Assembly: GCA_043826085.1 (NCBI GenBank)
Contig: JBDRQW010000103.1
Location: 1-9,119, forward strand
Reading direction: 5' to 3'
From: CAXBYZ01 sp043826085
Lineage (GTDB): Bacteria; Patescibacteriota; Microgenomatia; UBA1400; CG1-02-47-37
Length of the DNA stretch: 9,119 nt
The number at the start of each line of letters is the position of its first letter. The first letter of the stretch is position 1. Under the pieces are notes generated by a model, which ran no database searches, had not been told where the DNA came from, and was given only the letters and a program-made list of their open reading frames with translations. Below, in pieces: positions 1 through 6,457 of this stretch. Made by a program: the position numbers and the translations under genes.

Positions 1-507
1 TATTTTTTTAAAGATTTTGGCCAACAACAAGGAAACCTCCAATATCAAGCTTGGCTTAAAAAATATCGATCCCGTTGGATAAAAGAAAACCACACTAAAA
101 ATTTAGATGACTACATTATCAAACATGAACTTGAACCAAAATATCTTCATCTAATCAAGAAAAAATATTCTAATTTAACTAAACTTAAGCAATCTCGTTT
201 CTATACCAAAAAAGAACGCCTTTATAATCTACCAAGCTCCCTAAATCATCTAGATTGGAGAACAATATTTGATACTTTATTTATCTGGACTGACAATAAA
301 ACTAAATATGTTGTTCGAGGTGGCACAGGGTCTTCGGGTAAACGAGAAGACAATAGTCGTTTTATTTATGCATTTCTAACCGTTCCAGGATATGATATTG
401 GTAGTAATTACCATCTTGAAGCCAATGATCAAAAACAGTGTCTTAATCAAACTAGTTTAATTAAATGGGAAGATTTTAACAAACTCAATAAAATCACAAT
501 CGAATAA
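1..507 (+). CDS. C-terminal part of an unrecognised protein (5' end outside window)
   Basis: An open frame runs from base 1 to the TAA at 505-507, giving 168 residues with no stop. The start lies upstream of the window. The protein is soluble-looking, rich in Lys, Tyr and Asn, with no membrane segment. Its first half is charged and probably helical, with many Lys and Tyr. The second half contains a Gly/Ser-rich loop (RGGTGSSGKRED, about residues 106-117) followed by a short hydrophobic stretch and polar C-terminus. The loop superficially resembles a P-loop, but the spacing and the lack of a preceding beta-strand/Walker B pair make that weak. I do not recognise the family. The codon use matches the downstream genes, so it looks like a native gene rather than an insertion. 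It ends 68 nt before the next gene, with a perfect dyad in between, so it is probably a separate transcription unit from the secretion genes. Confidence 0.75.
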   Translation, partial: YFFKDFGQQQGNLQYQAWLKKYRSRWIKENHTKNLDDYIIKHELEPKYLHLIKKKYSNLTKLKQSRFYTKKERLYNLPSSLNHLDWRTIFDTLFIWTDNKTKYVVRGGTGSSGKREDNSRFIYAFLTVPGYDIGSNYHLEANDQKQCLNQTSLIKWEDFNKLNKITIE

Positions 508-511
508 TTTC

Positions 512-538
512 CACATGAAGGTTACGAACCTTCATGTG
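512..538. repeat. Perfect 27-bp dyad: 12-bp arms, 3-nt loop
   Basis: Left arm CACATGAAGGTT (512-523), loop ACG, right arm AACCTTCATGTG (527-538), an exact reverse complement. It starts 5 nt after the stop of the upstream gene, so a terminator role is possible. However, no T-tract follows on either strand, which argues against a classical intrinsic terminator. It also ends 22 bp before the -10 box of the 829-residue gene, where a -35 would sit, so it could be an operator. A third possibility is a dispersed palindromic repeat, because part of the right half recurs near 9052-9064. Confidence 0.85.
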
Positions 539-557
539 AGATGAATATCCTCTCCTC

Positions 558-566
558 TGCTATACT
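558..566 (+). promoter_or_regulatory. Extended -10 promoter, probably leaderless
   Basis: TG at 558-559, one base, then TATACT at 561-566 forms an extended -10 element with one mismatch from TATAAT. The ATG at 576 begins 9 nt after it, so transcription would start at or within a few bases of the start codon. There is no purine-rich ribosome binding site in the interval. No convincing -35 hexamer is seen; its position is taken up by the end of the dyad at 512-538. Confidence 0.6.
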
Positions 567-575
567 AGAATCACT

Positions 576-3065
576 ATGCCCAAACAAGAAACTTCTAGAT
601 TAAACAACCTGATTACTACCGCCGCCAATGAACTCACCCAAAAGTTCGAAAATGCTCTTGATACCACTATCTCTCAAGGTCTACCGGACAGCATTCGCTA
701 TCAATGGATTAAATCTGCCGCCGGTCAACTGACTACCCAATATCTTAATAAACCGGATCAAAAAATAAACCCGGAAGATGATGCCGTCAAACAACAGTTA
801 AATTCCGTTATTGAAACTCTTAAAAGCAGTAATCATCCCTTAAGTAGTTTTGTTCGCCCAAAAGATAAACAACAACTAATTGATATCTTGGAGTCAAAAA
901 ATCTTGAAGCCTATCAAGAAGCTCAAGTTGCCGCTCAACAATCTCGTCAAATTCGCCAACAAAAACCCGTCAACAGCCGAACCACTGCCAAAACTCTCCT
1001 CGATCAAGCTCCGGATATTCAAAAATTCGGAGCCACCCAACCAGATCTTGAAAACATTTTAAAACATCTTAGAAACCAACCCTCAGTTATTAACTCTCCT
1101 ACCAAAAATCAACTGGAACAAGCTGTCCAAAACCTTCCCGAACACGCTAAGGCTCTTAATCTTACCCCCACTCAAGCGGAGCAAATCTCTCAGGAACTAC
1201 TCCCCCAACTTGATCAAATCCATCATTATGTTGTCTCGGCCACCGACCCCCTACCTCAATCAACCCCCTTTACTCCTTATTCTCCCACTATCAATCCAAA
1301 AACAATTCGTCAAGCTCGATCCTTAAATGTTTCTCCCCTTGCTTTAGCTTATGCTAAATCCGGATTTTCCGCTGATGACTCACTTCTTTCTAAAGATTTA
1401 CAAGCCGAAGTTAGCCAAATCAAAACTTATCTAGCCGATCCCCTTAATCCCCAAAACAAACTCTCTATTTCCGGCTACCTCACCGCTACTCTGCTAAAAC
1501 CCCAAGTTCAACTATCCGAAACCATTTATCATCCAATCTATAAAAAAATCGAAGATTTAAAAACCAAAACCAATCAAACTTTTTTAAAGCCCTTTACCAC
1601 CTATAAAACCATTCAAGATCAATATCAAATTCTTAAAAACCAAAAATCCCTTGGTTGGTTAATTGCTCCACGGATGCGCGCTCGCCTGACAATTGATAAT
1701 CTTAAGGTGAGTTCCAAGCGCTGGCTTCATTTTCAAATGATCAAAAATCAAAAACGCCGTCGTCTCTATCGTAAAATCAATAAACCGCTTAATTCCATTA
1801 AAACCTTTTGGTCAAACTGGAGTCCTAAAGGTATAACCTCAAGAGTTAAGTCAAGCGTTGGTGGTTGGATTAAAAGTAAACTTATTTCCGGTACCGCTAA
1901 ACTTGGTCAATGGTTTATTAAAAAAGGTGCCGTAAAACTAGGTAGTGCCCTTGCCAAAACAGCTATCAGTTTTGCCGAAGCGGCCAGCGGTATCGGTATT
2001 GTCTTTTTAATCTTTCAAACTGCTTTTAGTTTAGGTCTTGGTTTCTTAAAACGTTTAAAGGAAAAAATAAAAAAAGACAAACAGACTTTTGATACTGCCG
2101 GGCTTGGAGCCAAAGCCATCCAAGCTCTTATCACTGGAGTCAAACTTCTTTTTGCCGCCGCTTTTGGCACTGTTTGGGGGTTAATTGGCGGTTTAACCAG
2201 TGCTATCGTCACCTTTTTAGTTGTTTCGAGTTTTGCCACTCCTATAATTGGCTTCCTTGCCGCTATTCCGGCCTTTTTTATCGGTGGCGGTTTTTTTGGT
2301 TCACTTGGTGCTTTACTCGGCTGGAACATACCAGGTATTGCCACCGCTGTTGGCACTGCCATTTCCGGCTTTTTTTCCTCCTTATCAGGAGCTTCCGCCG
2401 CCACTTGGGCCGGTTCTGTTGCCGCAGTCGGCATTGGTGTCCCTGTAGTCTCCATCGCCGTCATTAACTATCAACAACAACAGATCTTAAACTCCGCCTT
2501 CTTTCTGCCTGAAGACTCTTTTCATCAAGGACCATCCAATCCTCAATCTTACAAATGTGATCAAGCAAACGCTCCCATCCCCACCCCCAAAAACATAGTT
2601 TATTCCAATGATGGCCAATATGCTTTTCCAGTTCCGCCAATTCATAGTTATGGTTGCACTCACTGGGGAGAAACCAACACTGCTGTTGATATTTTTGTGG
2701 CAACTTCAGCTAATGATCAAATTGTAGCCAATCCAGTTGTTGCCTACACATCTGGCATCATAACTCACGTTGAATATGATCACGAATACGCAGGAATTAA
2801 CCTTTCCATTCGAGGTAATGACGGTCGAACATATTACTACTCCCACAACTGCGCTCTTTACGTTAATGCCAGTGATTCAGTTACTGTTGGTCAGGTTATT
2901 GCCACCACCGATAAAACCGGTGTCAACGCCGAAGTTACTCCTGAACACCTTCACTTTGAAATTTACCAAAACGGTCAACCCATCTGTGCTCAAACCGATT
3001 TTGAAGAAAAATTCCATCTTAATAAATGTAGCCCTGCTGAACAATGCGCTCCAATATCTCTATAA
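576..3065 (+). CDS. Polytopic membrane protein with C-terminal M23 peptidase (VirB6-like/VirB1-like fusion)
   Basis: This 829-residue protein is probably a type IV secretion component that spans the membrane and opens peptidoglycan. Residues 1-440 are hydrophilic, Gln/Lys-rich and helical, with no signal peptide, so they are likely cytoplasmic; a strongly basic patch lies near 389-400. Residues about 455-630 hold several Gly/Ala-rich hydrophobic segments, a polytopic core comparable to VirB6-type proteins. Residues about 640-829 form a LytM/M23 domain. Visible metal and catalytic residues are H696 and D705 (an H-x8-D version of the usual H-x3-D), H757 in YYSHN, and the HLH motif at H791/H793. 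All six cysteines (661, 694, 759, 804, 818, 824) lie in this domain, as expected outside the cell. The architecture recalls PrgK of pCF10, which also joins membrane segments to wall hydrolases. The ATG at 576 is chosen because a -10 box sits just upstream. The next gene overlaps its last 22 nt. The M23 call is firm; the VirB6 analogy is inference. Confidence 0.88.
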   Translation: MPKQETSRLNNLITTAANELTQKFENALDTTISQGLPDSIRYQWIKSAAGQLTTQYLNKPDQKINPEDDAVKQQLNSVIETLKSSNHPLSSFVRPKDKQQLIDILESKNLEAYQEAQVAAQQSRQIRQQKPVNSRTTAKTLLDQAPDIQKFGATQPDLENILKHLRNQPSVINSPTKNQLEQAVQNLPEHAKALNLTPTQAEQISQELLPQLDQIHHYVVSATDPLPQSTPFTPYSPTINPKTIRQARSLNVSPLALAYAKSGFSADDSLLSKDLQAEVSQIKTYLADPLNPQNKLSISGYLTATLLKPQVQLSETIYHPIYKKIEDLKTKTNQTFLKPFTTYKTIQDQYQILKNQKSLGWLIAPRMRARLTIDNLKVSSKRWLHFQMIKNQKRRRLYRKINKPLNSIKTFWSNWSPKGITSRVKSSVGGWIKSKLISGTAKLGQWFIKKGAVKLGSALAKTAISFAEAASGIGIVFLIFQTAFSLGLGFLKRLKEKIKKDKQTFDTAGLGAKAIQALITGVKLLFAAAFGTVWGLIGGLTSAIVTFLVVSSFATPIIGFLAAIPAFFIGGGFFGSLGALLGWNIPGIATAVGTAISGFFSSLSGASAATWAGSVAAVGIGVPVVSIAVINYQQQQILNSAFFLPEDSFHQGPSNPQSYKCDQANAPIPTPKNIVYSNDGQYAFPVPPIHSYGCTHWGETNTAVDIFVATSANDQIVANPVVAYTSGIITHVEYDHEYAGINLSIRGNDGRTYYYSHNCALYVNASDSVTVGQVIATTDKTGVNAEVTPEHLHFEIYQNGQPICAQTDFEEKFHLNKCSPAEQCAPISL

Positions 3066-4084
3066 TCACCAATTTATACCATCACTTAAAATCTAGGGCT
3101 GGCTTGGCCATCTTATTTATCCTTTTAGTTTTAATCATTATTTTTCTCATTATTTCTCCAAATCAAAAAGATATAAAAACTACCACTTTTCCAAGCCCAA
3201 CTTCTTCTACTGCCCACCCTTCAGATACCACCTTCAAATCACCCGAACCCTTTCATATTTCTAGTTTGGATCTTTCCGAATCCAATCTTCTTTATGCCAT
3301 CAGTCGACAAAACTCTCATCTCATCAAAATCACTCCAGAAGAAACAATCACCATTTACTCTCAACCCATCAAAGCTTTTTCCCATAAAGACTCTCAACTA
3401 GCCATTATTAAAGAATCTAATAAAAACATTCTTATTATTTATAATCTTAATACCAACCAAAGCCAATCCTTTAATTTTAGTCACATCTCTCCCCTTATTG
3501 ATGTTTCTTTTGATCCTCAAAACAAAGGCCTTTATCTTCTAGTCAATCTAGATGTTATTAATCGAACCACCGACTTATTTTATATTTCTCTGGATAATCC
3601 TGTTCCTCAAAAACTTATCACCACCAAAGCTACTAGCTTAAAAGCTTTAACCGATCAAAACGTTTTACTTTTTTCCTACGCTGACGGTAAAGATTTAAGC
3701 ACCGTCTCTATCTTTAACCTTCCAACTCAACAAGAATCCTTTTCTACCAAAGCCAACAACTACTTTATCTCCCCCTCAAAAAACTCTATTTGTATTATTA
3801 GCTCAAAAAAAGTTACCTTGATTAATTTAAGCGATCAAGCCCCAATAACTTACATTCTAGAAAATGTTTTAGGAGCCTATTGGTTGTCTGACTCTAAACT
3901 TATCTTAATTAGAAACACCACCGAGGGCGTTACTCAAGCCACTATCACTCCCCTAACCACCACTCCAACCTTTACTCTTATTCCATCACTAAAAGATAAA
4001 ACCCTTCGCTCTATCATTGGTTATTTAGACAATCAACTTTATGCCATTGACTACTTTAATCAACTAACTAAAATCTCACTCTAA
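3044..4084 (+). CDS. Single-pass membrane protein with probable beta-propeller exodomain
   Basis: A 346-residue protein with a short basic N-terminus, one strong hydrophobic segment at residues 20-37, a Ser/Thr/Pro-rich linker at about 38-68, and a long beta-rich region to the end. The last part shows recurring blade-like units (hydrophobic strand, turn, Asp/Asn-rich loop, strand) of about 40-45 residues, as in WD40/TolB-type propellers. This fold call is made by eye and is not certain. Positive charges before the membrane segment suggest that the C-terminal domain is outside the cell. The ATG overlaps the end of the M23 gene in a different frame and has no Shine-Dalgarno sequence, so translation is probably coupled and the two are co-transcribed. 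No other early Met is available. Its place between the M23 protein and PrgI suggests an extracytoplasmic structural or adhesive part of the apparatus. No catalytic motif is seen, and a VirB8-like role is not supported. Confidence 0.8.
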   Translation: MRSNISIITNLYHHLKSRAGLAILFILLVLIIIFLIISPNQKDIKTTTFPSPTSSTAHPSDTTFKSPEPFHISSLDLSESNLLYAISRQNSHLIKITPEETITIYSQPIKAFSHKDSQLAIIKESNKNILIIYNLNTNQSQSFNFSHISPLIDVSFDPQNKGLYLLVNLDVINRTTDLFYISLDNPVPQKLITTKATSLKALTDQNVLLFSYADGKDLSTVSIFNLPTQQESFSTKANNYFISPSKNSICIISSKKVTLINLSDQAPITYILENVLGAYWLSDSKLILIRNTTEGVTQATITPLTTTPTFTLIPSLKDKTLRSIIGYLDNQLYAIDYFNQLTKISL

Positions 4085-4095
4085 TAACCTTTTTC

Positions 4096-4124
4096 TTGTC
4101 AATAATCAAAACCCTCCATATAAT
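4096..4124 (+). promoter_or_regulatory. Near-consensus sigma-70-type promoter for the PrgI gene
   Basis: TTGTCA at 4096-4101 (one mismatch from TTGACA), a 17-bp spacer, and a perfect TATAAT at 4119-4124. The ATG at 4136 lies 11 nt beyond the -10 box, so the expected transcript would have a leader of only about 4-6 nt. No ribosome binding site can fit. This is the best promoter in the window and shows that the PrgI gene begins a transcription unit separate from the 576-4084 pair. Confidence 0.75.
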
Positions 4125-4135
4125 GGAATAATCTT

Positions 4136-5194
4136 ATGCAACAACACCCAATTCCCCAAAATATCACCGCCTATAAATTCCGTTTAGTTGGAGACATGAC
4201 CCTAAAACAGTTTTTAGAATTAGCTTTCGGTCTTGTCTCGGCCTGGCTCATCTTTAATTCAAATCTTGTTTTTATTTTTAAATGGACTCTTGGTCCCATT
4301 CTTGCTCTTCTTGGTTTTGCTTTAGCTTTTATGCCAGTCGAAGATCGACCCCTAGACCAATGGATTATTAACTTTATTAAATCCATCTACTCACCTACTC
4401 AATTCATCTACAAATCATCACCTAAAACTCTAGATATTTTCTCTCTAACAAAACCTATTCCGGAAAATCAACTTGAGCCTCAGCTTAACCCCAATCAGCT
4501 CCAAGACTACCTAAATACTCTTCCACAATCTCCAGAGACTATTTTTGATCAATCAGAAAAAAAGTACTTAAACTACATTAAAAATCTCTTTGGCATTCTA
4601 GGAGCCAACCCCACCGTCCAATCAAAATCTTCCCAACTCGAAATTATCCCAATAGCAAAATCTAACGTCAAGGGAATTCGAATTAGAAAACTCCATCACC
4701 CCAAAATGTGTCTCCTCCCCCACGCCAACACCCCAATCAAAGAAACTATCATAGCGGCTATTCCCTCCAAAGTTAAACCAACTCCCGTTAAACCTAAAAT
4801 CAAAAAACCAATAATCCCAGCTAAACCTATTATTAAAATTAAAGTCAAAGAAACTATTAAACCCATTGACAAAATTTACCCCGCGTCCGCGGAGCCGACC
4901 TTTGCCGGCAACATCATCATGCCCCAACAACCGGAAAAACCAAACCTCATTTCCGGCATCATCCTCGACAAAACCGGAAAAATCATCCCCAATGTTATTA
5001 TCGAAATCAGAGATAATCAAAGCCTCCCGGTCAGGGCCTTAAAAGCCAACAAACTTGGACAATTTTTCATCGCCACCCCTCTTTCAGACGGAATTTACCA
5101 AATTGTCTCCGAGCACCCAAATCAAAGCTTTGATATAATTAAACTCGAAGTCAAAGGAGAAATAATTCCTCCAATAAAAATTCAAGCCAAATAA
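4136..5194 (+). CDS. PrgI-family (VirB3-like) protein fused to a carboxypeptidase-regulatory-like domain
   Basis: This is the likely small inner-membrane subunit of a type IV secretion system, here 352 residues instead of the usual roughly 100-130. Residues 1-90 match the PrgI pattern: a polar start with Y13-K-F-R, GDMTLKQF at 19-26, two hydrophobic segments at about 26-45 and 50-67, then PVEDRPLDQW at 67-76 and an amphipathic helix. Residues about 95-200 are a polar linker region. Residues about 203-255 are rich in Pro, Lys and Ile and probably extended. Residues about 265-352 resemble a CarboxypepD_reg/CnaB-like beta-sandwich, with the G-x-I-x-D-x-x-G-x-x-x-P-N pattern and a later L-G-Q-F plus D-G-x-Y motif. 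A strong promoter precedes it. In classical systems PrgI/VirB3 is followed directly by VirB4; here a DUF4143 ATPase intervenes. The DNA at the start of the C-terminal module is unusually GC-rich. The PrgI call is strong; the role of the added domain is unknown. Confidence 0.88.
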   Translation: MQQHPIPQNITAYKFRLVGDMTLKQFLELAFGLVSAWLIFNSNLVFIFKWTLGPILALLGFALAFMPVEDRPLDQWIINFIKSIYSPTQFIYKSSPKTLDIFSLTKPIPENQLEPQLNPNQLQDYLNTLPQSPETIFDQSEKKYLNYIKNLFGILGANPTVQSKSSQLEIIPIAKSNVKGIRIRKLHHPKMCLLPHANTPIKETIIAAIPSKVKPTPVKPKIKKPIIPAKPIIKIKVKETIKPIDKIYPASAEPTFAGNIIMPQQPEKPNLISGIILDKTGKIIPNVIIEIRDNQSLPVRALKANKLGQFFIATPLSDGIYQIVSEHPNQSFDIIKLEVKGEIIPPIKIQAK

Positions 5195-5214
5195 TGTCAA
5201 CTAATACTTGACAT
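5194..5214. promoter_or_regulatory. Inverted repeat overlapping a -35 box (candidate operator)
   Basis: ATGTCAA (5194-5200), 7-nt spacer, TTGACAT (5208-5214): perfect 7-bp arms. It begins on the last base of the PrgI stop codon. The right arm contains a perfect TTGACA at 5208-5213, the -35 box of the next gene, so a protein bound here would block RNA polymerase. A 7-bp AT-rich stem with no adjoining T-run makes a terminator unlikely. Confidence 0.5.
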
Positions 5215-5236
5215 AAACAAGGGGTTTTTGTAAGCT
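5208..5236 (+). promoter_or_regulatory. Promoter of the DUF4143 ATPase gene
   Basis: Perfect TTGACA at 5208-5213, a 17-bp spacer, then TAAGCT at 5231-5236, which keeps the first, second and last bases of the -10 consensus. The ATG at 5246 is 9 nt after it, again leaving almost no leader and no ribosome binding site. The weak -10 box and the inverted repeat over the -35 box suggest regulated or low expression. Confidence 0.5.
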
Positions 5237-5245
5237 ATTACCAAC

Positions 5246-6421
5246 ATGTTTCCCAGATCAATCCTGCCAAAACTAGAAAAAGAGCTTAAAGCCAAAGAAA
5301 TTGTTGTCTTAACCGGAATGCGTCAAGTTGGCAAAACCACTCTCTTAAAATACTTATTTGATCAAATTTCTTCAACCAATAAAGTTTTTTTAGATCTTCA
5401 AAATCCAATCAATCGAAAAATCTTCGAAGAAGAAAATTACGACACTATTTGGGAAAATTTGGCTCCTTTTCAAGTAAAAAAATCGCAACCATCCTATATA
5501 TTTTTAGATGAAATCCAAAACTCCAAAAATATCAGTCAAGTAGTTAAGTACTTATTTGATCACTATCAAGTCAAATTTTTTCTCACCGGTTCAAGTAGTT
5601 TTTATTTAAAAAATTTATTTTCTGAATCACTTTCTGGAAGAAAAGTAATTTATGAGCTTTATCCACTTTCTTTCCAAGAATTTCTAATTTTTAAAAAGCA
5701 CACCCCTCAACCCAGTCAATCATTTTCCAAAAAATCCTCAAATAAAAATCAAATCTCTTATCACCAAAAAATTAAACTTTATCAGGAATATATGGAGTTT
5801 GGCGGTTTCCCTAGAGTTGTCCTGGAAAAAAATTCCGATCGGAAAAAAATTCTTCTCGATCAAATCTTTACTTCCTACTTTGAAATCGACGTTCAAAAGT
5901 TAGCCGACTTTAAACAATTATCAAAACTAAGAGATCTCATCCTTATTCTTATCCCCCGGGTTGGTTCAAAATTGGACATTACAAAAATATCTTCAGAACT
6001 TCACTTGTCTAGAGAAACTATCTACAACTATCTACAATTTCTTCACCACACCTACTTTATCCGCTTGGTTAACAAATTCTCCAACAGCATTGACCGGCAA
6101 GCCGCCGGCAACAAAAAAGTATTTTTATGCGATTCCGGATTAGCCAATCGCTTGGGTAGATTATCTCAGGGACAACTCTTTGAACAATCCGTCTTCCAAT
6201 CACTAAAACCCTATCACCAACTCAATTATTATACCAAGGGAGGTCAAGAAATTGATTTTATTATCGACAAAAAAATTGCCATAGAAGTAAAATTTACTGC
6301 CTCGAAAAAACATTTAGCCGATCTCAAAAAAAGAGGTCAAAGCTTAAAAATAAAAGAAAAGTATATTATCTCTTATAATTATTCTCCACTGCCCAATGTA
6401 ATTCTGTCAACCAATCTTTAA
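5246..6421 (+). CDS. AAA_14/DUF4143 family ATPase
   Basis: A 391-residue protein with the usual layout of the AAA_14 plus DUF4143 family. The N-terminal start (MFPRSILPKLEKEL) is typical. Walker A is G24-MRQVG-K30-TT, Walker B ends in D88-E89 (FLDEIQN), and a sensor-like LTGSSS strand follows, with an SGR and the family's PLSFQEF motif. The middle region contains a winged-helix-like segment (about residues 230-275, including SRETIYNYLQFL), which may bind DNA. The C-terminus has a nuclease-like core, E335-x-D337 followed by E347-V-K349, resembling the PD-(D/E)xK pattern. The length is normal for the family. The biological role of these ATPases is unsettled; they are abundant in CPR bacteria, archaea and Bacteroidetes, often in variable regions. 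Here the gene has its own promoter with a candidate operator and sits between PrgI and the VirB4 genes, which are normally adjacent. It is probably an inserted cargo gene rather than a part of the secretion machine. Confidence 0.93.
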   Translation: MFPRSILPKLEKELKAKEIVVLTGMRQVGKTTLLKYLFDQISSTNKVFLDLQNPINRKIFEEENYDTIWENLAPFQVKKSQPSYIFLDEIQNSKNISQVVKYLFDHYQVKFFLTGSSSFYLKNLFSESLSGRKVIYELYPLSFQEFLIFKKHTPQPSQSFSKKSSNKNQISYHQKIKLYQEYMEFGGFPRVVLEKNSDRKKILLDQIFTSYFEIDVQKLADFKQLSKLRDLILILIPRVGSKLDITKISSELHLSRETIYNYLQFLHHTYFIRLVNKFSNSIDRQAAGNKKVFLCDSGLANRLGRLSQGQLFEQSVFQSLKPYHQLNYYTKGGQEIDFIIDKKIAIEVKFTASKKHLADLKKRGQSLKIKEKYIISYNYSPLPNVILSTNL

Positions 6422-6432
6422 ATACAAAACTA

Positions 6433-6451
6433 TATAATAAACTGTTAAAAT
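6433..6451 (+). promoter_or_regulatory. Promoter region before the VirB4 gene pair
   Basis: Two -10 candidates occur. TG at 6443-6444, one base, then TAAAAT at 6446-6451 is an extended -10 ending 6 nt before the ATG at 6458, which would start transcription at the start codon. A perfect TATAAT at 6433-6438 would give a leader of about 12 nt. No good -35 hexamer and no ribosome binding site are seen in this very AT-rich stretch. Confidence 0.5.
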
Positions 6452-6457
6452 ATATTT

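Noticed and set aside
318..345. P-loop in the partial first gene (GGTGSSGKRED)
   Set aside because: The spacing does not match GxxxxGK[ST], no Thr/Ser follows the Lys, and no Walker B partner is seen.
2015..2464. Open frame of 149 codons on the - strand
   Set aside because: It lies inside the Gly/Ala-rich membrane core of the 829-residue gene; its Pro/Ala/Lys-rich product is the antisense shadow of that composition, and it has no promoter or binding site.
4622..5020. Open frame of 132 codons on the - strand
   Set aside because: Antisense to the Pro/Lys-rich linker of the PrgI fusion; its Phe/Asn/Gly/Asp-rich product is low-complexity and has no start signals.
5194..5214. Intrinsic terminator after the PrgI gene
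   Set aside because: The stem is only 7 AT-rich pairs with a 7-nt loop and is followed by ACAAGGGG rather than a T-tract; overlap with the -35 box favours an operator.
6091..6114. Repeated CCGGCAA words
   Set aside because: They lie within coding sequence and encode ordinary residues of the DUF4143 ATPase; only two short copies occur.
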